Assembly (NCBI GenBank): GCA_946894095.1
Contig: OX335647.2
Location: forward strand, 19,052,001 to 19,116,000
DNA from: Incurvaria masculella
Lineage: Eukaryota; Arthropoda; Insecta; Lepidoptera; Incurvariidae
DNA length: 64,000 nt
Direction of reading: 5' to 3'
Made by a program: the position numbers and the translations under genes. Of the stretch, positions 34,641-43,990 are shown in pieces (position 1 is the stretch's first letter; every line of letters begins with the position of its first letter). The notes under the pieces were generated by a model. The model saw nothing but the letters and a program-made list of their open reading frames with translations. It searched no databases and was not told the DNA's origin.

Positions 34641-35449
34641 TGCGGTAATTTCAACACCTTTAACATACAAATATCTAAATTATTCGTCAAAAAATATTCC
34701 CCCAAACTTTACTTTCACACGAGCGAAGTCGTAGAAAAGAACTACTACATTTTCGTCCAAATAAAATATGTCACTGAAGACGTCTCGTTCCGAAGTTTCT
34801 GCACGAGGACTCTCAATGGACTCTTAGGGCAACGCGAAGAATAAAGTCATTCTTCTGTGCTTGACCACCTGAGAAATATATTCAATGTTATCCGATGAGT
34901 TCACATTGTGTGAAACAAATGAAGTTCCCGAAGCTATAAAGAAGAGCTTTTTAGTAAATACAAATTAAGGCGAGATTTCGATAAAACTGATGCCCACGCG
35001 AGACTTTTAAGCCCCAATAACTAAATCAAACTGCTCACATAAATATTCATATAAAACTTATCAAATCAACTCGCACAATAAGTACAAAAAAGGGCTCGGT
35101 ATATTTATTGTCGATTTTTTATCAAACATTATTTCATTCGGATGTGCTGGCCCTTGCTGCGCGTCCGATCCTGACACTTTATGTCATATAAACATTACAG
35201 TTTAATATGAAAAATTTTATGAACCTTCATAAACAGCTAAATAGTATGGAGATGGTTGAGCTTTATAAGCCTTAACAAATAGTATGTGTCTGTTAACAAA
35301 TTTATAAAATTTAAATGATTTTTTTTCTATTTTGCAGTTTTATGTATCTCATTTGAATTGTGTCGAATAATGTAATAAAAAAGTAGCGGATCCAATATAA
35401 GAATAAAAAGATGAAAACCCAGATTTTAAAAATGTATCTTGAACTGCGT
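34641..35449. other. No recognised feature
   Basis: AT-rich DNA; the ORF at 34572-34844 starts inside the SINE and has no family feature. Confidence 0.35.
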
Positions 35450-35640
35450 ATTTATTTATTTATTTATTTATTTATTTAGACATATTACGTAATGAAATTG
35501 TACAGCATTTCAGTGGGTTCTGATGAAACAATGGTATAAGACTTGTGGTTGCGCTGTAAGCTTTTATGTCCATTTATAGCTCCTAGACAAGGCTTCTGCC
35601 CGTTTTACAGAAAGTCTATTTGCGTTCAGTAACAGTGGTT
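35450..35640 (-). repeat. (TTTA)n tract and flanking repeat tail
   Basis: A (TTTA)n microsatellite at about 35450-35479, followed by 'gacatattacgtaatgaaattg'-type sequence. It reads on the minus strand as a transcript ending in (TAAA)n, which suggests the 3' end of a LINE or SINE. I see no coding motif. Confidence 0.4.
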
Positions 35641-35691
35641 GATACAATAATAAAAGTATGCCTAGACTTAGCATTTCCTTATTTATTTAAG

Positions 35692-35705
35692 TAAAAAATA
35701 ATAAT
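35692..35705. repeat. 14-bp target duplication, 3' side of LINE
   Basis: TAAAAAATAATAAT, identical to 39795-39808, brackets the R4-like retrotransposon. The TAA-rich target agrees with the insertion preference known for Dong elements. Confidence 0.88.
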
Positions 35706-35825
35706 TTATATATAATTTTTTTCGTCCTGTTTGATTGGAGTCGTCGGCTCTGATGTTAGGCCGGTATCTTTCTGCTCCCGCCCAGGATCCTCCTAGGAAA
35801 AAGAGCAGAAGAGTCTATTTCTTCC

Positions 35826-38800
35826 TCATCCTTCCTCTTCATTAATCTCTCCTAAATATCCGCACAAAAATTTTGTTGCAATCATTGTACTTTCGATTGC
35901 CGCTTGCCTCTGAAGTATTTCAATTTTTATGTTGGCTTCGAGACTGTCAATGTATATTTGTGCTGTCTTGCAAATAATTCCGGTACTTCCAATGACCACT
36001 GGTATAATTTTGCTGTTGGTATTCCAAAGTCTTTGTGTTTCGATTTTAAGGGCATTATATTTGGAGAGCTTTTCTATTTCTTTTTTTAGTACATTATAAT
36101 CAGATGGAACCGTTACGTCTATAAGGTACGTCATGTTTTTTATTTTGTCGGTATAAATGAGATCCGGTCTATTATTCGGAAGGGCATAATCTGTAATAAC
36201 TGGCAATTCCCACATTATTTTTGCAGTCTCGTTTTCAATTACATGCGGTTGTTGTAACGGACACTTCCACCAGAATTGGGTACATTCGAAATTGTGCTTT
36301 TTGCGTAGGCACCAATAGACATATTTCACAAGTTTGTTATGCCTTTTGAGATACAATGGTTGCACTAGAATTTTGCACCCTGAAATTATATGCATAATGG
36401 TTTCATCATGTTCTTGACACAGTCGGCATTCCCCATCTACATTCCTTTTTAAAATGTCTCTTTCATGTTGTTTAGTTAGCACTGCTTGGTCTTGAATTGC
36501 AAAAATTTGTGATTCCAATTTTGGTGTAGTAGGTTTCTTCTTTAGCCACGCGAAAGATTTTTTGTAGTCAATATTTGGGCTTTCAAGAACTTGTCTTACA
36601 AACTGGCCGTGCAATGGTTTTTCTTTCCATTTTTGTTTCATTTCAGTAATTTGGCTCTTTAAAATTTTGTTATCATCTTCAGTAGAATCTTCCAAATTTA
36701 AATCAACTCTGAACTCTTTGCCCAGTTTTTGGATACTATGCATAGCTTTATTACTGTCGTGTGCTTTTATAGTTTGTATTATACAATCATTGCCATCTTG
36801 TAAGTATTGTTCGAGTTTTATTGTTAGTCGCTTGTATAAATATTCTGTATTTAATAATCCTCTTCCTCCTTCTGATATTGGTAAATATAATCGTTGGACG
36901 TCGGCCTTTTGTTGGTGCATTTTATAAATATTCAATAACTTGCGTGTTTTTATGTCAATTTTTTGTAAATCCCGCACATGAAAATTTATAACGTTGAATG
37001 TATATATAAGAACGGGCACAGCGTAACTGTTTATTGCCCTAACAATGTTACGCGAATTTAATTGTGTTCTAAGTATTTTTCTTAATCTGTTGAAATATTC
37101 TTTTGTCTTATTTGCCTTAATCGTTTGGTGATCAATCTCTCCGCTTTCATTTATTCCCAGATACTTGTAATTTTGATTTGTCTCAAGAAATTCAAATTTA
37201 TTTCCATCTAAAAGAATGTGATTTTCATCATTCATTTGAATCCGTTTGCCACATTTTAATTCAATAACATTACATTTATCTAGGCCGAATTCCATGCCTA
37301 TGTATCTTGTAAATATTTCTACTGTGTCGATTAAAGTTGTCATTTCGTATTTGTTTTTCGCATATAATTTAATATCATCCATGTACAAGAGATGGTTAAA
37401 TATATTTCCATTTTTTAATGTGTATCCAGATTTTGAGTGTGAGTTTAACATGGTCGACAAAGGATTTAGGCATAAGCAGAATATAAATGGTGACAAGGAA
37501 TCTCCCTGGAAAATACCTCGGTTTATTTTGATCGGGTCGGTTGTAGTAACGGAGTCACTACTCGCAGTAGTCATTATTATTTGCCATTGTCTCATCGACT
37601 TAGTGATAAAATTTATAATTATTTCTGAGCAACCATAAATTTTCAGAATTTTCAAAATCCATTCATGAGGAACTGAGTCGAAGGCTTTTTTATAATCAAT
37701 CCAGGCCATGTTTAAATTTTTCTTGTTGTTTTGTGCATCTTCCAAAATAGTTTTGTTGAGAATGAGGTGATCCTTACATCCTCTTGTCCGGCGTCTGCAG
37801 CCTCTTTGGTGTGGCGCTAGTAAATTATTGTTTTCACAATGGACGTATAATTCATCATACAAAATAGAAGTAAGTAGTTTGTACATCGTTGGTAAACACG
37901 CGATAGGACGCCAATTTTTAGCTTCTTGGGTTTCGGGATTCTTTGGTATTAATGTCGACATTCCCGTGGTAAACCATGATTCAATTTCTTCATGTTCATT
38001 TAACATGTTATTAAAACTTTTTAAAATGCTTACATGCATGTTTGTAAAATATTTGAGATAATAATTGTGGACCTTATCCACTCCTGGTGTTTTCCAGTTA
38101 TTAAGTTTTTTAACACTATCTTTAAATGCTTGTAAATGAATAACTTTGAATTGAGATTCCTCTTTTATGACCACACTTTCTTCAATTTTATTTATCCAAT
38201 CATTTGGTTTAAGAATTTCTCTCGGTTTTGTAAATATGTTACCCCAAAAGTTTTCGATATCATTTTTCGTAGGTATCTGTGTTGGTAAGGTACTTTTTTC
38301 AAATAGTTTTCTGTAAAAATTATGTTCGTTGCGTTTAAATGAAACATTCTCATTTTTATTTGCGTTTTCTTTTTCGTATCTCTTTATTCTACCGGCATAC
38401 ATTTTTATGTTTTGTTTAATTAGCTCTATATTATTTTGTAAAATTAAATCTGATGTTATTTTATATTTTCTGTACAGTATATGTTTAAGATTAATCATTC
38501 TCCTGCTTGTAGATCCTCTTGTAATTTCTATAAGTCGTCCTAGATCTTTTCGTAATGTTTCTACTTTTTCTTGTATTCTTACTTTCCATTGTGGTGTTGA
38601 ATTCGTGATACTTTTTGTTTTGTTATATAATTGTTGATGATTTGCTTCTAAGAGGGTCATGGCAGCGGCATATAGTATGTAGTTTATTTCAGTAATTTTC
38701 ATATTGTCTTTAATAATTTTCGGTATAAATTGGTTTAACGTGTTTAGGTTAGCTACAAAATGTTTATTGATTAATGCTTTTGGTAGAAATAGTCTTTCTT

Positions 38801-39734
38801 GCATTTCCTTTTCTTTGATTTCTTTTAAGTTATTTAGAAAATGTCGTACTAGTGGGTTTGTTTCTTGGGCCAATTCATTGTCATAATTATTGTTTTCGCT
38901 TTGAACGATTTCATATTGTGTTTCTAGATATTCAGTTGTATCCGTAATTTCAATAATATTATTTTCGTCAACATGTAGGTCAAGTAGAACATTTTCCATA
39001 TTATCATTTCTATCAAAAGAAATGTTCATCATATTTGAATGGCCGGTAATAATATGTTCGGAAATTTCATCAGGTCTATTATCTAAAAATTGTGCAATGT
39101 CTTCTGTTGATTCGGGCAGATGTTGAATTTGTTCTATCATTTCTGATGGAAGCATGCCATAGGTGATTACCTTTCTGGCCTGATTAGAAAGGGTGTTACC
39201 ATTAAATTTTCTTATTTTTGGATTATTTGGATTTCTCGTTTTAAAAAGTTCATTTAATCTCTTCAAGTATCCCCGGCCACCTTCTCTGCTTTTAAAGTAG
39301 CAAAACATCAGTTCACACATTTCAGCTTTATTCCACTGTCTTCTTGAAGTTGGTGGATATTCTAAATTTGAGTTCAAGGTTAGATTTTCCAGAGAATTAT
39401 TATCTGGTTCTTGAATATTACTGTCGATATTTTGTGCTTTGTATTCAATCTCATTAAGAAGTTGATTTGAGAGCATTTCATAACTAATAACTCTTCTAGC
39501 TTGAGTTGATAGCGTTGTTCCTGTAAAATATGTGCTTTTAGGGTTATCCTTGTTTCGGTCTTTAAACATTTTCTCTAATCTTGCCAGATATCCAATTCCC
39601 ATTGACTTCGATTTGTAATAACAGTACATAAGTTCCATTAACTCATCCTTTGACCACATACGTCTTCTATCTTCCATTGTAAATTGATTCGTGGTCCCTC
39701 TCGTATCAGATGAACCAGCAGCTTCTTCAGACAT
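35826..39734 (-). CDS. RLE-type LINE polyprotein (RT + endonuclease)
   Basis: This 1302-residue ORF would make the element's replication protein, which nicks a target and reverse-transcribes its own RNA there. Residues 23-98 and 131-204 are a duplicated module (R..W.K.E..ELM.CY.KS...G.GYL.RL...FK.RN, then F.G.TLS.QAR.VI.Y.ML), probably a Myb/SANT-like DNA-binding pair. The reverse transcriptase spans about 545-860: GCRRRTRGCKDH, AWIDYKKAFDSVPH (catalytic D680), RGIFQGDSLSP and YMDD (784-787). A CCHC knuckle follows (C1103, C1106, H1115, C1120). Then come RPD (1189-1191) and IDVTV with D1206, the PD-(D/E)xK nuclease of R2/R4 elements. There are no stops or frameshifts. The annotated ATG follows an in-frame TGA by one codon, so a slightly longer ancestral start is possible. 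Clade assignment is from motifs, not a search. Confidence 0.92.
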   Translation of the reverse strand: MSEEAAGSSDTRGTTNQFTMEDRRRMWSKDELMELMYCYYKSKSMGIGYLARLEKMFKDRNKDNPKSTYFTGTTLSTQARRVISYEMLSNQLLNEIEYKAQNIDSNIQEPDNNSLENLTLNSNLEYPPTSRRQWNKAEMCELMFCYFKSREGGRGYLKRLNELFKTRNPNNPKIRKFNGNTLSNQARKVITYGMLPSEMIEQIQHLPESTEDIAQFLDNRPDEISEHIITGHSNMMNISFDRNDNMENVLLDLHVDENNIIEITDTTEYLETQYEIVQSENNNYDNELAQETNPLVRHFLNNLKEIKEKEMQERLFLPKALINKHFVANLNTLNQFIPKIIKDNMKITEINYILYAAAMTLLEANHQQLYNKTKSITNSTPQWKVRIQEKVETLRKDLGRLIEITRGSTSRRMINLKHILYRKYKITSDLILQNNIELIKQNIKMYAGRIKRYEKENANKNENVSFKRNEHNFYRKLFEKSTLPTQIPTKNDIENFWGNIFTKPREILKPNDWINKIEESVVIKEESQFKVIHLQAFKDSVKKLNNWKTPGVDKVHNYYLKYFTNMHVSILKSFNNMLNEHEEIESWFTTGMSTLIPKNPETQEAKNWRPIACLPTMYKLLTSILYDELYVHCENNNLLAPHQRGCRRRTRGCKDHLILNKTILEDAQNNKKNLNMAWIDYKKAFDSVPHEWILKILKIYGCSEIIINFITKSMRQWQIIMTTASSDSVTTTDPIKINRGIFQGDSLSPFIFCLCLNPLSTMLNSHSKSGYTLKNGNIFNHLLYMDDIKLYAKNKYEMTTLIDTVEIFTRYIGMEFGLDKCNVIELKCGKRIQMNDENHILLDGNKFEFLETNQNYKYLGINESGEIDHQTIKANKTKEYFNRLRKILRTQLNSRNIVRAINSYAVPVLIYTFNVINFHVRDLQKIDIKTRKLLNIYKMHQQKADVQRLYLPISEGGRGLLNTEYLYKRLTIKLEQYLQDGNDCIIQTIKAHDSNKAMHSIQKLGKEFRVDLNLEDSTEDDNKILKSQITEMKQKWKEKPLHGQFVRQVLESPNIDYKKSFAWLKKKPTTPKLESQIFAIQDQAVLTKQHERDILKRNVDGECRLCQEHDETIMHIISGCKILVQPLYLKRHNKLVKYVYWCLRKKHNFECTQFWWKCPLQQPHVIENETAKIMWELPVITDYALPNNRPDLIYTDKIKNMTYLIDVTVPSDYNVLKKEIEKLSKYNALKIETQRLWNTNSKIIPVVIGSTGIICKTAQIYIDSLEANIKIEILQRQAAIESTMIATKFLCGYLGEINEEEG

Positions 39735-39737
39735 TTT

Positions 39738-39776
39738 TCATTCTAGCTGCAGAGTTTCATCGTTAGTTTGATCCAT
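39738..39776 (-). promoter_or_regulatory. In-frame 12-codon upstream ORF
   Basis: ATG at 39774-39776 opens 12 codons ending in TGA (39738-39740). One AAA codon separates that stop from the main ATG. It is in the same frame as the polyprotein, so it is either a regulatory upstream ORF or the original N-terminus cut off by a stop mutation. Confidence 0.5.
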
Positions 39777-39794
39777 GTGTTGTGCTCGTTTGGT

Positions 39795-39808
39795 TAAAAA
39801 ATAATAAT
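39795..39808. repeat. 14-bp target duplication, 5' side of LINE
   Basis: TAAAAAATAATAAT, the same as 35692-35705. Confidence 0.88.
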
Positions 39809-40628
39809 ATGGATTAACAAAATACTAGCCATTTTCAGAAAAAAATAATATAAATGTCATCATTTTGTAAATACGTCAAATTCACTTCGAGTTTTTGGAG
39901 TCTTGTAAATGCTGAGTTTCTAACGAAAATGTAAAGGGGATTTCAGATTCGTCCAAAGTAGGTTGGCCCCAGCGTCCTTGTGCACATTTTCCTTAAAATA
40001 TCACAGTTATAAATATTGGTTTTTGTTTGTGCCTTGAACTGTCAGATTCCCACCTCAGATTTTCTTTGTCGGTTATTGATTGAAATTCCGGCTCATTTAG
40101 TAAATCTTCACTTCCACAAGCACACAATGTTGTAAAGAATGCGATAAACAAATAATTATATACATCAGAAAGGATTAGTAAAAGATGTTAACTATTTTGT
40201 AAAACCACAACACACTTCACTTCTGACAGATGTAGGGTTTTTATATATATATATATATATATATAAATGTATATATAAATGTGTTGTAGGCTGTATATAA
40301 ATATATGTATACATAAATAGCAATGGAAAGAAACAGCTTTGGATGCATATATGTAGTTAAGTAGATGTATTGGATTATTTAGAAATTGGCAAAAAAAGGG
40401 GAACCTTTTATTATTAAAGATAGGTTGACAAAACTTTGGTTTGAAAAGACAGTAGCTATTATTAATAACTATGCCACATTATTACACCATTGGTGTGAGC
40501 AGTTGCTCACAAGCCTCAAGTCTCTGCTCGACTAACCAGCCTTACCGACGGTCTAAACCAAACAATTGTACCTGTAAACTTTCATTTTCAAATACCTTCG
40601 TATTTAGTGTGGTCAGCTTGATTTGTTT
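39809..40628. other. Gene-free with (TA)n microsatellite
   Basis: No gene recognised. 40237-40265 is a (TA)n run followed by 'tatataaatg' repeats up to about 40320. Confidence 0.45.
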
Positions 40629-41245
40629 TTATGTAACTGGACTTGGATGGCTAATACTACATTAACCGCCATGATTATGAGCCCAACACACCGTATTGTA
40701 TTTGTATTTTATTCATCATCTATAGACTCTCGCTGGACTCGGTATCGTCAAATTTCTACATTTAACTATAAATGTTATTACATTTCGTTCTGAGAACCAT
40801 TGTAAATTTTAATTAATATTAAACATATCATTTCCGAAAGTTTTAGGTGGCATGCCACTACCGCCTCAAAGGGGAAACCCTGCACTTACACAACTCAGAA
40901 AGATAAATAATGTGTTGCATAAACGGGAATCGAACTAAAGACCTGGGGGTCCATTCAGAGAAAGAGTGAGTTCGAATTCGCCACTAAATATCAACTCACT
41001 TTTTTAAATAGTCAATGTTCCCACACTTCTTGAACATCATTACAGTTAGATAAAAATCTGGTCCGTCCCGTAAAAACGTTGGAAGTATAAATAACGGTTC
41101 CGTTATATTATATATATTTCCCAGCTATTTTTAGGTTAACTCACTCCCGAACTCAAACTCACTCTTGCCCTGAATGCCCAGGGGGTCCTGTGGCATGCAT
41201 GGGAAGCACAGCACTGCAAGCTTGAGTTACGAGCCTTTTCTGAGA
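40629..41245 (-). mobile_element. SINE copy 7 with two nested insertions
   Basis: Minus-strand SINE. The tail is 'actggacttggatggctaat', the body 'aggtggcatgccac', and the tRNA head starts at 'cgggaatcgaactaaagacc' and resumes after the MITE at about 41187 as 'gtcctgtggcatgcatggg', then 'gagttacgagcc'. A LINE-tail piece with (AATAC)n (about 40697-40850, minus) sits in the body and the hAT-like MITE (40946-41186) sits in the head. Confidence 0.7.
40946..41186. mobile_element. MITE, hAT-like, copy 2 (nested)
   Basis: Matches 3058-3291 over its whole length ('gagttcgaattcgccac', 'taaatatcaactcac', 'tctggtccgtcccgtaaa', 'cgttggaagtataaa', 'aacggttccgttat', 'tttttaggttaactcactcc'). The left end is 'gggggtccattcagag' and the right 'gccctgaatgcccagg'. 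It lies in the tRNA-like head of a SINE. 'ctgggggt' and 'cagggggt' at the two borders may be an 8-bp duplication with one mismatch, or may be part of the ends. Confidence 0.75.
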
Positions 41246-42224
41246 AATTGTTTCTGGGCGGCTACGCGTAGCTATTTTCTGTTAGCTCCAATGTTGTAAT
41301 TTTAAAAACCTCTTGAAATTAGAGGACAGGTTTTTTGTAGATATTTGAAATGTTTTAAATAACATACTCGTGCATGTACAAAATAAGCTAACGTGTAAAT
41401 TATGTCCAATATGACTAGCTAGCATAACCCCATACAGATACCCTGTTAAAATTCATTATTTACGAAGAGTAATTAGCAAATGATATGTCGAATTTATTAT
41501 ATCTGGAATACTTTAAGGCGAATGGATAAATCGTGAGGAAACCACCTTTCTGGTGATGCTTTCTAGAATACAGCAGTGGGCTCTCTACTCGTTATGTCTG
41601 CCTAAAATATCATTAATGTTTGCCGAAAATGCATCATGAAGTTTATCTCTTAATCAATTACTAAATAAAATAACTGGTGATTGTTATTATTATAACTTTC
41701 AATATACTTCCATGTTATTGTAGCGCCAAGCTTTATCGGACAGAGGATTATGTATGCGCCTACCCTTTGTCAGAATATTTTAATCAGACGCGCACTAACT
41801 CGCACTTTTTTCGAAATATTTATGATAAGTCCAAATCGTCTCGATGATTTACCTAACTTTTGGGTTAAAGACCTAAACCTTTTAAGACAGTTGGAAACCA
41901 ATACGAGCCCGATAAAACATTATAAGCTGCTTCAGTGGGCCCCATTGTATTTTGTATGCAACGGAACCCACACAGATAGAGAGAGAAAGAGAGAGATAGA
42001 GCCAATTTTCTTGGATTTTGGTCTTATATTCCAGTATTTATTAAAAGTGGAACTTTGAATATTTGACAATGCTTTATGGCCTTTTTCACCTACTGCTGAT
42101 TAGCTTAATATCCACATATTAAGGGAATTTCTTAGCAGCTTGCAAACTATGCCAGTACAAGATAATCAGTACTTCAGTAATAAAGGCTCTTTAAGTGTTA
42201 ATTAAAAAAATATTCCGACGAATT
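41246..42224. other. No recognised feature
   Basis: AT-rich DNA. The ORF at 41750-42058 has no family motif and includes a low-complexity 'gagagaaagagagagat' stretch. Confidence 0.35.
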
Positions 42225-42260
42225 GAGAAACTCCTCCTTTTTTGAAGTCGGTTAATAAAT
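42225..42260 (-). repeat. Terminus of 'aaccgacttcaaaaaagg' repeat
   Basis: 'ctcctccttttttgaagtcgg', then 'ttaat', is the reverse complement of the start of the repeat at 3897. Only the end is present. Confidence 0.6.
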
Positions 42261-42540
42261 CAGCACTTGGTGAAAACCAGGCTAAACACAAATACGGAAC
42301 TACCAAAATGTATGGAATATTTGAACCTGAACTGACACAACAAATCGTTTGCAAGGATTCTATAATTGATCGATGGTTTTGCGTCCGAAGATGTACCGAT
42401 GCGCCGGAAGGACTTCCTAACCTAATCTTGGCGCCGGATGGGACTAGTCTAGGCGCTCGTCAGAGTCGGGGACTGACTTCTTGCGCCCGGTCACCGACAC
42501 TTCACTTCACGTGGTACCGAAGTCGACGATAACCGCCAGG
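42261..42540. other. No recognised feature
   Basis: The 96-codon ORF at 42242-42532 begins in the preceding repeat and shows no domain. The GC-richer part (42390-42530) is unassigned. Confidence 0.3.
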
Positions 42541-42771
42541 CACACTAATACACGCCAGTCTATCGTTGCCGAAGGCCACTAAGATCTCGAAAATATCTCG
42601 ATCTTGACTTTTTTTTTTCCTTAGTGGCCTCTGTCGTGGTCTTGCCTTAGAAGCCGAAAAGTACCAATCTGTCGTTTAATTGACAGCTCAAAATTAATGA
42701 CAGCTTTAAATGTTTTGGTCAAGAAGTAGGCAAAGGACCCTTTTCCATACAGCGTAGGTGTATTAGTTTAA
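42541..42771. repeat. Possible small MITE
   Basis: 'cactaatacacgcc' near the left edge and 'gtgtattagt' near 42758-42767 form short inverted ends. Inside, 'aggccactaag' and 'cttagtggcct' pair as a second hairpin. It abuts a TTAA MITE. No target duplication is visible, so the element call is weak. Confidence 0.35.
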
Positions 42772-43243
42772 GGCCCTGGTACTAGCCAAATCGCAAAGTT
42801 AGACGAGGCACCCCAAGTTAACTAACTAGGTCTGACGATAAGAAGTGTAATTCTTACAATATATGATTCCTTGTCTAGGAATCAACCTATTTTCGTTAAT
42901 GTATGTTTCCTTTTTCTATACAAAATACATTGCGGAAACGGTGTCCATATCCGAACTTTTTTGACTAAATGTAGAAATCTAGAAGCAAATGGATTTTTTT
43001 GTTTTTGCATATATGCTTTTTTTGCTTATATCTAGAAATAGAATTACTTTCAGATTTCTAATGAGAAAAATCAACTTTTTTATTATTGATTATTATTTAA
43101 ATAAATGATGGAATCAAAAAATATTAACAATCCATTATCAGTCTGGAGTTCTATTTGGATTAGCTGAAGCGTTTCACTACATATTATTACATTTGTTGAA
43201 AGGTGTATTTGTATGGAGCGAGTAGTTGGCTAGTCCTAGCGCC
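42772..43243. mobile_element. TTAA-flanked MITE, family A
   Basis: A 472-bp element flanked by TTAA at 42768-42771 and 43244-43247. The ends are 'ggccctggtactagcc' on the left and 'ggctagtcctagcgcc' on the right, which pair as inverted repeats with two mismatches. The interior is AT-rich and non-coding. A TTAA duplication is the hallmark of piggyBac and Kolobok transposases. The ends alone do not decide between them. Confidence 0.8.
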
Positions 43244-43247
43244 TTAA

Positions 43248-43662
43248 AAGTAAACCAGCCCGCAATAACGTCGACAGCTTCTCGACGGAGCGCGGAGAAG
43301 TAAAAATGTGCGCGAGTTAAAACTGCACTGACTGAAACGTACTGCAAATAGTTTTCCGGCTGCGCGTTGCAGCGATCGTAAGTAAGGCGTTATGGTGCAT
43401 CGCGTCGCGACTTACTGGCCGCGCATGTCAGGATGGTGCCTGCGAATGCGACGCGCCACGCCAACGGTCGCGTATGAATGCTATTTTCTGATACTGTTGA
43501 TGTTATATTATTAACTGTGTACTAGCATCGAAGTTCAAGGTAGGTACTAAAGAATGGGAGTGGCTTCGGAAATCTATTGTGATAACGAAAAGTACTTTGT
43601 GACGAAAATGTATCTACTTAATTTTTTTGTTCACGATAACGTTTGAACGATGAAGTAAAATG
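43248..43662. other. CpG-rich gene-free stretch
   Basis: 43250-43480 is CpG-rich ('cgcgtcgcgacttactgg', 'gcgacgcgccacgcc'). No ORF or repeat recognised. Possible regulatory island. Confidence 0.35.
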
Positions 43663-43990
43663 ACATGGATGGCTAATACCACACAACTACCGTTATGATA
43701 TTAGCCCAATACACCAGTAAATCGTACATTGAACTGGATGGAAAACACAGACAATTTTTCATTGCCGCTTTGACCATCTTTTTATACAATGCGATGGTAC
43801 CAACCCGGGCGGGCTTAAACCCTACCACCTCCAGTTTTACAAAGATTCTGAGCCATGGAGCAGGTCGCATTCGTGACGAAATACACTTATCCGACTCGAG
43901 AAAGAGAAAGAAAGTGGTGCACGGGGCGAGGATTTGAACCCAGACCTCTGGTATGCTAGACAAGTCTCCGCGCCACTAGGCTACGAGCCG
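43663..43990 (-). mobile_element. SINE copy 8, complete, tRNA-type head
   Basis: Best complete copy of the family, transcribed leftward. Read on the minus strand, the head is tRNA-like with A box 'gtagcctagtggcgcgg' and B box 'ggtctgggttcaaatcctc'. Then come 'gtgcaccactttctttctc', 'gagtcggataagtgtatttc' and the body 'gtaaaactggaggtggtag', 'cgcccgggttggtaccatcg', 'gtcaaagcggcaatg', 'ttttccatccagttcaatg'. The tail is 'gtgtattgggctaatatcat' and ends 'ggtattagccatccatgtca'. Length is about 328 bp. The body from the 'gtaaaactgg' motif onward is the part shared with 5S-headed copies. Confidence 0.88.

Larger units (their letters stand above)
35706..39794 (-). mobile_element. R4/Dong-like non-LTR retrotransposon, full length
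   Basis: A 4089-bp element on the minus strand between identical 14-bp direct repeats. It comprises a 60-bp 5' leader, a single 1302-codon ORF and a 120-bp 3' untranslated region ending AT-rich ('aaaaaaattatatataa'). The compact layout, one ORF, the YMDD-type reverse transcriptase and the C-terminal restriction-like endonuclease place it among the RLE-type LINEs, closest to the R4 clade (Dong of silkworm). The intact frame and perfect target duplication suggest a young insertion that may still be active. Confidence 0.88.

Noticed and set aside
36667..38886. Plus-strand ORFs opposite the LINE ORF (for example 37246-37638)
   Set aside because: Antisense shadows of the minus-strand polyprotein; no independent motifs.
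40237..40320. (TA)n tract as an origin or regulatory element
   Set aside because: An ordinary AT microsatellite; nothing else supports a function.
43673..43963. ORFs on both strands over 43673-43963 and similar ones at 61334 and 62720
   Set aside because: They lie inside SINE copies and are shadows of the SINE sequence; the frames are not conserved between copies.
43900..43990. Functional tRNA gene
   Set aside because: A and B boxes are present but the arms do not fold as a tRNA, and the sequence is the head of a repeated SINE.
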